Below, piece after piece: positions 52,178 to 60,640 of a stretch of DNA of 64,000 nt (positions within the stretch are counted from its first letter, which is position 1; each line of letters starts with the position of its first letter). Origin of the DNA: Nocardia cyriacigeorgica (GTDB taxonomy: Bacteria > Actinomycetota > Actinomycetes > Mycobacteriales > Mycobacteriaceae); NCBI RefSeq assembly GCF_010868145.1, contig NZ_JAAGUY010000012.1:1-64000 (forward strand). Reading direction: 5' to 3'. Under the pieces are notes generated by a model that saw nothing but the letters and a program-made list of their open reading frames with translations, had not been told where the DNA came from and did not search any database. The position numbers and the translations under genes were made by a program.

Positions 52178-52579
52178 ATGCTGATCGGGGAACTGAGTCG
52201 CCGGACGGGCGTCAACGCCCACCAATTGCGCTACTACGAAGCCCAGGGCCTGCTCGAAGCAGACCGCAGCGCGAACGGCTACCGCGACTACGACGAGAAT
52301 GCCGTGCTTCGGGTGCAGCAGATCCGGCACCTGCTCGACGCGGGCCTGTCCTCCGACGACATCGCCTATCTGCTGCCATGCGCCAGCGGAGCAGCACCCG
52401 AGCTACCCGGGTGCCCCGAAATGCTGGCCGCGATGCGGTCGCGGCTGCGCAGGCTGGACGAGCAGATGGACAAACTGGCTCGATCTCGTGGCGCCCTCGC
52501 CGACTACATCGCGGCAGCCGAAACCTCAGGCAGGGACAGCTATCCACCGTTCGACGGATCCGACCGGGTTCCCGCCTGA
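52178..52579 (+). CDS. MerR-family regulator
   Basis: The product (133 aa) opens with the MerR winged helix (LIGELSRRTGVNAHQLRYYEAQGLL, residues 2-26) followed by GYRDYDE and a dimerisation helix around residues 80-118. The C-terminus lacks a clear metal-binding loop (two Cys, at PCASG and PGCPEM, are 11 residues apart), so it may sense an organic compound. It probably controls the divergent reductase gene. Confidence 0.88.
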   Translation: MLIGELSRRTGVNAHQLRYYEAQGLLEADRSANGYRDYDENAVLRVQQIRHLLDAGLSSDDIAYLLPCASGAAPELPGCPEMLAAMRSRLRRLDEQMDKLARSRGALADYIAAAETSGRDSYPPFDGSDRVPA

Positions 52580-52706
52580 GCCATTGCCGCCCCCGCGAAT
52601 GCCGACCCGGCGGCGGCGTTCACCGCACTCAGCGCACAGCGGCTCAGGCAGTCAGCGAGATCTCGCGCGCCCACCGCTGAGCCACACGTACTGCGGCCGG
52701 CGGAAG

Positions 52707-53351
52707 CTACCGGCGACGAGCCCGCAGCACGGTGTCTTCGAGGGTGGTCTCGATGCCGTGCGGACCGGCTGCCTGGCGGGAACGGTCCTCGGCGACTCGG
52801 ACCTCCCATCGGGCGGGGTCCAGGTGGGCGGCAATGTCTGCTGCGGTGACATGGACCTGCGACGAATGGCTGTGCGTAGCGGACGAATGGCCGTGGGCGC
52901 TGCTGGACAGGTGGTCGGTCGGGTGGTGGCCGACGATGAGGAGGGTGCCGCCGGGGGCCACGGCGGTCGCGAGCCGGTCGAAAAGATCCTGCGGGGAGCC
53001 CGAGGTGTGCACGTAGTGTGTGCAGACCAGGTCGAAATGAGCTGCGGGAGGGATCCATTCGGTGAGGTCGGCCTGGTGCCAATCGATGCGCGCGGCGATC
53101 TCGGATACGGCGGCGTCGGCGCGGGCGCGGGCGTGCTGGAGGGCGGCCGTTGAGATGTCGACGGCCGTCACCTGCCAGCCGCGGGCAGCGAGCCAGAGGG
53201 CTTCGCCGCCCGCGCCGCAACCAGCGTCCAGCGCCGTCCCGGGAGACAGCTCGCCCACCTCCGCGACGAGGTGCGGGTTCGGCTCCCGTTCGGCGGCGTG
53301 GGCGCCGTGGTAGCGCGCTTCCCAGAACTCTTTACCGAACTCCTCGGTCAT
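52707..53351 (-). CDS. Class I methyltransferase with histidine-rich insert
   Basis: The product (214 aa) has motif I as ALDAGCGAGGEA (about 40-51), VTAVDISTAAL, a DLTEW acidic loop and APGGTLLIVGHHP. Between there and the C-terminal strand lies an unusual insert of some 25 residues rich in His and Ser (AHGHSSATHSHSSQVH). Otherwise it matches the tellurite-resistance/thiopurine-type small methyltransferases. AAGGA precedes the ATG. It follows the thioredoxin-reductase-like gene after 38 bases on the same strand, so the two are likely co-transcribed. Confidence 0.87.
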   Translation of the reverse strand: MTEEFGKEFWEARYHGAHAAEREPNPHLVAEVGELSPGTALDAGCGAGGEALWLAARGWQVTAVDISTAALQHARARADAAVSEIAARIDWHQADLTEWIPPAAHFDLVCTHYVHTSGSPQDLFDRLATAVAPGGTLLIVGHHPTDHLSSSAHGHSSATHSHSSQVHVTAADIAAHLDPARWEVRVAEDRSRQAAGPHGIETTLEDTVLRARRR

Positions 53352-53389
53352 GGTGATCCTTTCGGTTGTCGCGGTGGTGGCAGGTCAGG

Positions 53390-54349
53390 TCAGTGTTCCT
53401 GCCGCAGCGCGGCGACAGCCTCTCGCGTTTCCTCGGCGACCAGGTCGGCATTGATCTGCGCGCCCGCCATGACTCCGGCGGCCGCGGCGGCGCCGACTTG
53501 CGCAGCCAGATCGGTGACGTTGCCCGCAGCCCACACACCCGCGACATCCGTTCGCCCGGTCTGATCGACGGGAATGTGCTCGCCGATGCCGGCGGCATGT
53601 TCGACCGGCTTCAATCCGAGGTCGGTCAGGAATCCCGCGCGCGCCACCATCCGCGATCCGACCGCCAGTGCGTCGCGGGCGATAACCGTGCCGTCGGCGA
53701 GACGAAGCCCGACCAGCCGGTCGTCCTCGACTTCCAGCGTCGCGACCTCACCGGACACCACGCGGATCCCGCGCGCCGCCAGTTCTTCGGCGACGTCACC
53801 GGCCGGCGGGGCCGAGGTGTGGGTGAAGAACGTGACGTCGTCGCTCAGCTGCCGGAACAGCATGGCCTGATGCACCGACATCGGACTGCTCGACAGCACG
53901 CCGATCGCCTGGTCACGCACCTCCCAGCCATGGCAGTACGGGCAGTGCAGCACATCGCGGCCCCAGCGTTCATGCAGGCCGGGGATGTCCGGCAGGACGT
54001 CGGTCAGACCGGATGCGAGCAGGATCCTGCGCGCCCGGGTCGACCGGCCGTCGGTCAGCGTGACCGCGAATCCGTCGCCGTCACGCACCGCGGTGCTCAC
54101 CTCGCCGGTGACGACCTCTCCCCCGTAGCCACGAACCTCGGACCGGCCGCGCTCGAGCAGTTCGCCGGGCGGCATGCCCTCACGGCCGAGTAGTCCGTGC
54201 ACACCCTCCGCAGGTGCATTGCGCGGCGCACCCGCATCGACCACGATTACCGAGCGTCGCGATCGCGCCAAGGTCAGCGCCCCGCTCAGTCCCGCGGCTC
54301 CGCCGCCGAGTACCACCACGTCATAGCTGCTTTTCAGCTCATCGGTCAC
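53390..54349 (-). CDS. Thioredoxin-reductase-like FAD/NAD(P) oxidoreductase
   Basis: The product (319 aa) has the FAD motif LGGGAAGLSGAL (about 14-25), the redox pair CPYC (about 137-140) in the thioredoxin-reductase position, and a C-terminal FAD motif with GVWAAGNVTDL. The NADP-binding GxGxxA fingerprint in the middle is degenerate (GVLSSSPMSVHQA), so pyridine nucleotide binding may be altered. A GTG at 54349 with GGAGG eight bases upstream is the start. It forms an operon with the downstream methyltransferase; this pairing is common in actinobacteria and its role is unclear. Confidence 0.85.
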   Translation of the reverse strand: MTDELKSSYDVVVLGGGAAGLSGALTLARSRRSVIVVDAGAPRNAPAEGVHGLLGREGMPPGELLERGRSEVRGYGGEVVTGEVSTAVRDGDGFAVTLTDGRSTRARRILLASGLTDVLPDIPGLHERWGRDVLHCPYCHGWEVRDQAIGVLSSSPMSVHQAMLFRQLSDDVTFFTHTSAPPAGDVAEELAARGIRVVSGEVATLEVEDDRLVGLRLADGTVIARDALAVGSRMVARAGFLTDLGLKPVEHAAGIGEHIPVDQTGRTDVAGVWAAGNVTDLAAQVGAAAAAGVMAGAQINADLVAEETREAVAALRQEH

Positions 54350-54563
54350 GTTGACCACCTCCGCAGACGATGATGCGGACGCCATTCGATCCTGGCAAGA
54401 AAATTTGCCAATACCGCAAACTGCCCGTGAGCAGGTGCCTGGGACGAACCGGACGAATGTGCCCACTTGGCCAGGTCAGCACCACCAAGCTGCCGCGACG
54501 CGCGGTGCGGCACCGGGTGTTAGATGGCAACGAAGACATCGCCTCGAGGAAGGACGTCCATTC

Positions 54564-55316
54564 ATGGCCGAGAGGGTCGCAGTAGTTTCTGGTGCCGCGC
54601 GAGGAATCGGCGCGGCGATCGCCACACGTTTGGCCGCCGACGGCATGAAGGTGGGCGTGCTCGATCTGGACGAGGCCGCCTGCGCCGGCACGGTCGCCGC
54701 GATCACCGAGGCCGGCGGGCAGGCCGTGGCGTTGGGCGCCGACGTCAGCGATGAGGCGTCGGTGGCGGCGGCGATCGAGAAGCTCGAAGGTGCGCTCGGT
54801 GCGCCGACGGTGGTCGTCAACAATGCCGGCATCCTGCGCGACAATCTGCTGTTCAAGATGAGCGTCGATGATTGGGACGCCGTCATGAACGTGCACCTGC
54901 GCGGCGCGTTCCTGCTGACCAAGGCGGTGCAGAAGCACATGGTCGAGCAGAAGTACGGCCGCATCGTCAACATGTCGAGCACCTCGGCGCTCGGCAACCG
55001 CGGCCAGGCCAACTACGCCGCCGCGAAGGCGGGCATGCAGGGCTTCACCAAGACCCTGGCGTTCGAACTCGGCAAGTTCGGTGTCACCGCGAACGCGATC
55101 GCGCCGGGTTTCATCGTCACCGATATGACCGCTGCCACCGCCGCGCGGGTCGGCGCCTCGTTCGAGGATTTCCAGACCGCGGCCGCCGCCCAGATCCCTG
55201 TCGCCCGCGTCGGCTACCCCGAAGACATCGCCCACACGGCCTCCTTCCTGGCCAGCGAGGGCGCGGGCTTCGTCTCCGGGCAGGTCATCTACGTCGCCGG
55301 CGGACCGAAGGACTGA
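54564..55316 (+). CDS. fabG: 3-oxoacyl-[ACP] reductase-type SDR (FabG-like)
   Basis: The product (250 aa) is a classical SDR with SGAARGIGAAIA (about 9-20), NNAGI, the Ser in VNMSSTSALG and YAAAKAG. Helix and loop sequences (RDNLLFKMSVDDWD, FIVTDMT) agree with mycobacterial FabG proteins. It reduces 3-oxoacyl thioesters with NADPH. It is not in a fatty acid synthase operon here, so a catabolic or polyketide role is also possible. GAGGAAGGA lies upstream of the ATG, and a strong terminator follows. Confidence 0.88.
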   Translation: MAERVAVVSGAARGIGAAIATRLAADGMKVGVLDLDEAACAGTVAAITEAGGQAVALGADVSDEASVAAAIEKLEGALGAPTVVVNNAGILRDNLLFKMSVDDWDAVMNVHLRGAFLLTKAVQKHMVEQKYGRIVNMSSTSALGNRGQANYAAAKAGMQGFTKTLAFELGKFGVTANAIAPGFIVTDMTAATAARVGASFEDFQTAAAAQIPVARVGYPEDIAHTASFLASEGAGFVSGQVIYVAGGPKD

Positions 55317-55353
55317 TCAATCCCCTTGCGGGTGTGTGGCATCCGGCGCACGA

Positions 55354-55389
55354 CACAAGGGAACCCGCGAATCGCCGGGTTCCCTTGTG
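55354..55389 (+). terminator. Terminator after the FabG-like gene
   Basis: CACAAGGGAACCCG (55354-55367) is a perfect complement of 55376-55389 with an 8-nt loop. It also lies beyond the end of the convergent small exported protein gene. Confidence 0.85.
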
Positions 55390-55405
55390 CGCGAATATAT
55401 GCCGA

Positions 55406-55615
55406 TCAGCTACCTGCGGCGCTGGCCGACATGGTGGACAGGTAGCACAGCAGGCCGGCCGAGGGATCGAGGCAGGCCTTGCCGACGGTGTCGGACAGCT
55501 CGGGAGCGGCCGGTGCGGCCGGCTCCAGCGGGATGGCCGAGGCGGGGACAGCCGCGGCCAGCGGGGCGATCAGCACAACGCCGGCGATAAGGCCGACACG
55601 CACACGGTTACGCAT
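55406..55615 (-). CDS. Small exported protein
   Basis: A 69-residue precursor: signal peptide (RVGLIAGVVLIAPLAAAVPASA) followed by a mature peptide of about 42 residues with two Cys (GKACLDPSAGLLCYLS). AAAGGA precedes the ATG. It resembles the other short exported proteins of this window in size and cysteine number. The promoter presumably lies in 55616-55849, which otherwise holds nothing recognisable. Confidence 0.7.
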   Translation of the reverse strand: MRNRVRVGLIAGVVLIAPLAAAVPASAIPLEPAAPAAPELSDTVGKACLDPSAGLLCYLSTMSASAAGS

Positions 55616-55849
55616 GGATTGTCCTTTCCGGATGACGATGAGGTCTCGCCGTAGGGAGGAACGGTATTCGGATGCGCAGACGCCGGACAGACCCATGTAG
55701 GTGTGCCCCTAGAAGCGGGGGCGGTAGCGAAATAGATTGTAGTAGTCCAGATTTCAACTCGACCTGATCATTCCGACCGGTGCCATAGGGCCGCCGAACA
55801 GCACCGATGTGGTAGGCGGCGCCGATGCCGTGGACCGTGCGGCCGCACA

Positions 55850-56827
55850 CTACGTCCGCCCGAATCGCGCCACGGCCGACAGAATGGCGTCACGCATCGC
55901 GGGACTGCCGGTATGCCCGGAATCCGGGATAACAAGCAGTTGTGCGTCCGGCCAGGCTCGGGCCAGTTCCCATGCCGTGCGCAGCGGGGCGCTCAGGTCC
56001 AGCTTGCCGTGAATGAGCACGCCAGGAATCCCGGCGAGCCGATGGGCGTCACGCAGGAGCTGCCCGTCCGGAAGCCAGGCGGCGTGGGCGAAATAGTGTG
56101 CGCAGATCCGCGTCATCGCCAACATCGCTTGCTCCGACTTGGCGCTGTACTGCCCAGGTGAACCGACACTTTCATGCGCGATGACGGCGTCTTCCCACGC
56201 ACACCATCGGCGCGCCGCCGCCATCCGGACCTCCGGGGCAGGGTGATCGAACAAGCGGCTGTACGCGGCCACCAGATCACCGTCGCGCTCGGCGGGGGGA
56301 ACACCCTCGCGGAACTCTTCCCACTCCACGGGTAGCAGTTGCCGCACACCCCGGTAGAGCCACGCGACCTCCGAAGGCCGCGTCATGGTGACGCCGACCA
56401 GCACGATCTCCGAGACCCGCTCGGGATACCGCTGAGCGTAGGCGAGGATCAGAGTCGCACCCCACGAACCGCCGTACAACATCCATCGCTCGAGGCCAAG
56501 GTGCACCCGCAGCCGCTCCATATCCGCGATCAGATGCTCGGTGGTGTTCTGCGCCAGACTCACCTGCGGATCGGCCGCGTTCGGCACGCTCTCCCCGCAT
56601 CCGCGCTGATCGAAGAGCACGATGCGGTAGACCCGCGGATCGAAGGTTTTGCGTGCGCCGCGTGTACCTCCCGATCCCGGCCCGCCGTGCACGACCAGCG
56701 CGGGCTTGCCCATGGGGTTCCCTGAGGCCTCCCAGTAGATCCGGTTGCCGTCGCCAACGTCGAGTAGTCCGGAGGCGTAAGGCTCGATGTCGGGGAAAGG
56801 CTGAACCTGCGTCGGCGGAGAGTCCAC
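55850..56827 (-). CDS. Proline iminopeptidase paralogue
   Basis: The product (325 aa) has the same S33 layout as the protein at 41262: VHGGPGSGG, DQRGCGESVPN, nucleophile GGSWGATLIL, Asp in HGKLDLSAP and His in PDSGHTGS. The first residues differ, and the cap domain is less similar. TAGCGT ends 7 bases before the GTG at 56827, which favours this start and a leaderless mRNA over the longer frame. It stands alone. Confidence 0.88.
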   Translation of the reverse strand: MDSPPTQVQPFPDIEPYASGLLDVGDGNRIYWEASGNPMGKPALVVHGGPGSGGTRGARKTFDPRVYRIVLFDQRGCGESVPNAADPQVSLAQNTTEHLIADMERLRVHLGLERWMLYGGSWGATLILAYAQRYPERVSEIVLVGVTMTRPSEVAWLYRGVRQLLPVEWEEFREGVPPAERDGDLVAAYSRLFDHPAPEVRMAAARRWCAWEDAVIAHESVGSPGQYSAKSEQAMLAMTRICAHYFAHAAWLPDGQLLRDAHRLAGIPGVLIHGKLDLSAPLRTAWELARAWPDAQLLVIPDSGHTGSPAMRDAILSAVARFGRT

Positions 56828-57171
56828 GAATCGGACGCTAACACGGTATTTCCGCCCGCTCACCGGGTCGCGGCTACGCCGGCAGGTTCCATACCGATCA
56901 CCGCCCACGGCTGATTACTGGTGCGCGCATACCTGCCGGGGCCGGCGGCATCCTCACTGTCCGGCGTGAGGTCGCACTCCTGCCTCGCCCCGAATCACGC
57001 ACAGCCGCGCCAAGCCGTGTGTGAGGACAGCGTCACTGCGGGGCAACTGCGGTGCAAATGCCGGGAAATCGAAGTCGGTGAGGATGGCCTCCATGATGTG
57101 GCTGAGCTCAGGTCGGAGAATGACCGGCGGATGTGCGGGCGGCGTGCGGTGAACCGGCCACGAGGCAGGCG
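56828..57171. other. Non-coding divergent region
   Basis: It contains the TAGCGT promoter element of the peptidase gene at 56835-56840 and should hold the promoter of the MoeA-like gene. No ORF here has a convincing start or composition, and no RNA gene was recognised. Confidence 0.45.
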
Positions 57172-58413
57172 ATGAGCGCGGCGACCGCTCGAGCGACGGT
57201 GGCGGGGCACGGCGGGTTCGGCTGCGGCACCGGTGACGTCCCCGCTCGTACGGTCGACGAGGCACGGATCCTGCTGCGGGAGCGGCTGGATCCGATCGCG
57301 AGCATCGAGCGTCCGTCGACCGAAGCCAACGGTGCGACGCTGGCGGGACCCCTCACCACCGCCACAGCTCTGCCGCGCGTCGATACCGCCGCCATGGACG
57401 GGTACGCCGTCTGCGGTTCAGGGCCGTGGGTACTGCGTGACGACACCCGGGTCGCTGGCACCCACGGTGGTCGGCCGCTCGAACAAGGACAGGCCGTGCG
57501 AATCGCTACGGGAGCGCCGACACCGTCCGGCTCGACTGCCGTCGTTCGTGACGAATTCATCTCGGCCAGCACACTTTCCGGCGAAACCCTGCTGATCCGC
57601 AACCCTGATGCCCCGCTGCGTGACGACACAAGGCCGCGCGGCGAGAACTGGTATCCGGGGACGTTGCTCGCGGCGGCGGGGACGCGGGTGTCGGGGGCGG
57701 TGGTGTCGGCGGCGTCGAGTGCGGAGGTGCATTCGCTGGCGGTGCGGGGCCCCTTACGTGCGGATGTGCTGATCACCGGTTCCGAGATCCGCGCGCAAGG
57801 TCCGCTGGCGCCGGGGCAGACACGCGATTCGATCGGTCCGGTGCTTCCCGGCTACCTGCGGGCCTGCGATATCGAAACCACCCATGTCTGGCGGCTCGAC
57901 GACTGTCGTGAGCTGCTCGGCTCCTGGTTCGCGCTGCGTTCGGACGCCGAAGTCGTCGTCGTTGTCGGCGCCACCGGTCGCGGCGCCGCCGATCATCTGC
58001 GGTCGCTGCTCGGCGAGGTCGGCGCGGAGATCCTGATCGACGGCGTCACCATCCGTCCGGGCGGCTCACAGCTGGTCGCGCGCCTCCCCGACGGCCGAGT
58101 GCTGCTCGCGCTCCCCGGTAACCCGTTCGCCGCAATCGCCGCCCTCCTGCTCACCGGTCCCGCGATCGTCGACGCCCTCACCGCCCGTACCCCCACCGCA
58201 CCACTACGCGGCCGCATCGCCGATTCGGCCGGCACCAGCGACACCCGCACCCGCATCATCCCGGTGTGCCAGCAGCCGGGCGGTGTCTGGCATACTACAG
58301 GACCGGTACACACCCCACACCTCGCGGGCCTCATCTCCGCCCAGGCACTGGCCCTGCTCCCACCTCGGTCCGGCCGAGGGGCGTTGGTCGAACTCGTTCC
58401 CATACCCCACTGA
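57172..58413 (+). CDS. MoeA-like molybdopterin molybdenumtransferase
   Basis: The product (413 aa) has the MoeA N-terminal signature AAMDGYAV (about residue 82-89), the middle MoaB/Mog domain with VVVVVGATGRGAADHL, and a C-terminal part with LLALPGNPFAAIAALLL. MoeA inserts molybdenum into adenylated molybdopterin. The standard TGGTG of the middle domain is GATGRG here. No other molybdenum cofactor gene is near. The ATG at 57172 follows GAGGCAGG. Its 3' end overlaps the convergent DoxX gene by 83 bases. Confidence 0.83.
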   Translation: MSAATARATVAGHGGFGCGTGDVPARTVDEARILLRERLDPIASIERPSTEANGATLAGPLTTATALPRVDTAAMDGYAVCGSGPWVLRDDTRVAGTHGGRPLEQGQAVRIATGAPTPSGSTAVVRDEFISASTLSGETLLIRNPDAPLRDDTRPRGENWYPGTLLAAAGTRVSGAVVSAASSAEVHSLAVRGPLRADVLITGSEIRAQGPLAPGQTRDSIGPVLPGYLRACDIETTHVWRLDDCRELLGSWFALRSDAEVVVVVGATGRGAADHLRSLLGEVGAEILIDGVTIRPGGSQLVARLPDGRVLLALPGNPFAAIAALLLTGPAIVDALTARTPTAPLRGRIADSAGTSDTRTRIIPVCQQPGGVWHTTGPVHTPHLAGLISAQALALLPPRSGRGALVELVPIPH

Positions 58414-58873
58414 CCCCCGACACCCACAGGGCAACGGCGACGAACACGATCTGCTCGGGAATCCGGAACCATAGCGGGGTGGCGGGATCGCCGTTCAACG
58501 GAATATCCGCCACGGCCGCATGAACGTTCGCCGGGAACATCAGCACGAATAGTGCGGCGAGGCCGAGTCCGGCATACCTCCTGGTGCGGGTCACGACCAG
58601 ACCGGCGGCGCCGAGTAGTTCCAGCACACCGGTCAGGTAGACCGTGGCGGCGGGGAAGGGAACGAGTTCCGGAACCATGGCCGCCAGATCGTCATGGCTC
58701 GGCATTGCCTCGATCGAGTCGGGGATGAAGTGGGCGATGCCGGTGGAGACGAGCATCACCGCGAGTCCGTGTGCGAAAGACACTCGCCAGGTGGCGAATC
58801 GGCTGACGCCGAGTGCACCCAGTGCGCGGAAGCTCAGGGTGGGAACGATCAACAAGAGTGGAGTGGTGAACAT
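58331..58873 (-). CDS. DoxX-family membrane protein
   Basis: The product (180 aa) has four to five hydrophobic segments with the DoxX core (SFAHGLAVMLVSTGIAHFIPD near the start, ATVYLTGVLELLGAAGLV and LGLAALFVLMFPANVHAA later). DoxX-type proteins occur in quinone-linked and sulfur or thiol-stress membrane complexes. It overlaps the MoeA gene tail to tail. Confidence 0.82.
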   Translation of the reverse strand: MFTTPLLLIVPTLSFRALGALGVSRFATWRVSFAHGLAVMLVSTGIAHFIPDSIEAMPSHDDLAAMVPELVPFPAATVYLTGVLELLGAAGLVVTRTRRYAGLGLAALFVLMFPANVHAAVADIPLNGDPATPLWFRIPEQIVFVAVALWVSGVSGVWERVRPTPLGRTEVGAGPVPGRR

Positions 58874-58933
58874 GGTGCACTTCCGATTCGGGGAATCACT
58901 GTGTGGTGAGAGGGATTGCGAAGGCCGCGGAGA

Positions 58934-60640
58934 TCATGGCCGTGCCGTGGAGATCTCCCAGAACTCGGCGTAGCGACCGCCTCGGCTCAGCAGGTCGTCG
59001 TGGGTGCCTTCTTCCACGATCCGACCGTTGTCGAGGAAGACGACCTTGTCGGCGTTCTGCACGGTGTGCATGCGGTGGGCCACCATCACGACTGTGCGGC
59101 CGGCCATCAGCCGTTCGATGCCCTGGTGGACGGCGGCTTCGTTGATCGGGTCAAGGGCGGAGGTGACCTCGTCGAGCAGAACGACGGGCGCGTTCTTCAG
59201 CAGGGCGCGGGCGATGGAGACGCGTTGACGTTCGCCGCCCGACAGCAGTGCGCCGCCTTCGCCGACGTCGGCGCTCCAGCCACCGGGCAGTCGTTCGATT
59301 ACCTCGTCCAAGCGCGCTGCCGTTGCTGCAGCACGGATTTCGGCGTCGGTGGCGTCTAGGCGGCCGAGGCGAATGTTGTCCTCGATGGTGCCGTCGAAGA
59401 GATAGACGTCCTGGAAGACGATGGCGACCTGCGCCATCAAGGTGCCGGTGCCGATGTCGCGCACATCGACACCGCCCACACGCACCGAGCCTGTGTTCAC
59501 ATCGTGAAACCTCGCGACGAGTTGCAGCACCGTGCTCTTGCCCGCCCCGGAAGGACCAACGATCGCCACCCGCCGGCCGTGCGGCACTGTCAGCCGGAGA
59601 TCGTCGATCACCGTGCGGTCGCCATGACCGAAGGTGACGGCGTCGAACTCCAGGGCATGACTCAGCGGCTGGGTCGGTTCGCCGGGTTCCGGCAACGGCG
59701 CGATGCGCAGGAGGGTGTCGAGTCGCATCAGTTGGGCACGAGCGCTGCGGAGTTTGCCGCCGATATCGGCAAGCGACAGCACGGGTTCGGCACACCGAGC
59801 CGCGAGCACCAGAATGGCCAGCACCTCGGCTGCGCCGATGCTCCCACCCAGCGCGAGGTAGGCGCCGAGGGCGAGCAGCACCGTGAACATCGCCTGCACA
59901 GCAAGCGTGAGTCCGACAATGCCGGGCAGGGCCGACAGCGCGGACCGGCGGGCCGCATGCTGGAGGCCGCGCAGTGAGTCGTCCAGCAGGCCGAAGCGTT
60001 CGGTGGTTCGGCCTCCTGCGCGCAGCACCGGCTGGGCTTGCAGGTATTCGATGACTCGCCCGGCGGCACTCTGGTCGCGTTCGTGACGTTCCGCGTCGGC
60101 GTCGGCCATCGCGCGTCCGGTCCAGGACTGGATCGCAGCGACGAGCGGGACGGCGAACAGGGCGGCCAGCCCCAGCTTCCAGTTGAACGCCACCATGACG
60201 ACGACGATGGTCAGTGGGGTCACCGCGGCACCGATGAACGGAGCGAGCAGGTGCGCGATGATACCCATCGCTTCCAGCACTCCTCGGCTGGCGAGTACCG
60301 ATACTTCGCCGACTCGGTCGGGGCCGTACCAACCGATGGGCAGCCGGGCGAGGTGGTCACCGAGCCGGTGGTAGGTGCCGTGCAACAAGGTGGTCCCGGC
60401 GCGGAAACCGGCCAGATCGCTGACGTAGCGCAACCCCGCGTAGACGGCGACCGCGGCCCCGAACGCGATCAGCCACGACCAGGCGTCGTCGGGATCGCTG
60501 CCGAACAACTCCCGGAGCACAGGGACCAGCAGAGCGTAGGACAGACCCTCCAGGACGGCCGTGGTGGTCATCAGAGCCACGGTGCGACGCACCGGCCCGG
60601 CGTACTGATGGCCCAGTACGCGCAACAGGATTCGGATCAT
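58934..60640 (-). CDS. ABC transporter, fused membrane and ATPase domains (second half)
   Basis: The product (568 aa) has six membrane segments (residues about 15-310), then an ATPase with Walker A GPSGAGKST (about 365), signature LSGGERQRVS, Walker B VVLLDEV and the switch VAHRM. Domain order and length fit the IrtB/YbtQ-type half transporters. Its start overlaps the previous gene by 4 bases, so the two probably form a heterodimer. The direction of transport is not settled: IrtAB-type proteins import siderophores although built like exporters. Confidence 0.9.
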   Translation of the reverse strand: MIRILLRVLGHQYAGPVRRTVALMTTTAVLEGLSYALLVPVLRELFGSDPDDAWSWLIAFGAAVAVYAGLRYVSDLAGFRAGTTLLHGTYHRLGDHLARLPIGWYGPDRVGEVSVLASRGVLEAMGIIAHLLAPFIGAAVTPLTIVVVMVAFNWKLGLAALFAVPLVAAIQSWTGRAMADADAERHERDQSAAGRVIEYLQAQPVLRAGGRTTERFGLLDDSLRGLQHAARRSALSALPGIVGLTLAVQAMFTVLLALGAYLALGGSIGAAEVLAILVLAARCAEPVLSLADIGGKLRSARAQLMRLDTLLRIAPLPEPGEPTQPLSHALEFDAVTFGHGDRTVIDDLRLTVPHGRRVAIVGPSGAGKSTVLQLVARFHDVNTGSVRVGGVDVRDIGTGTLMAQVAIVFQDVYLFDGTIEDNIRLGRLDATDAEIRAAATAARLDEVIERLPGGWSADVGEGGALLSGGERQRVSIARALLKNAPVVLLDEVTSALDPINEAAVHQGIERLMAGRTVVMVAHRMHTVQNADKVVFLDNGRIVEEGTHDDLLSRGGRYAEFWEISTARP

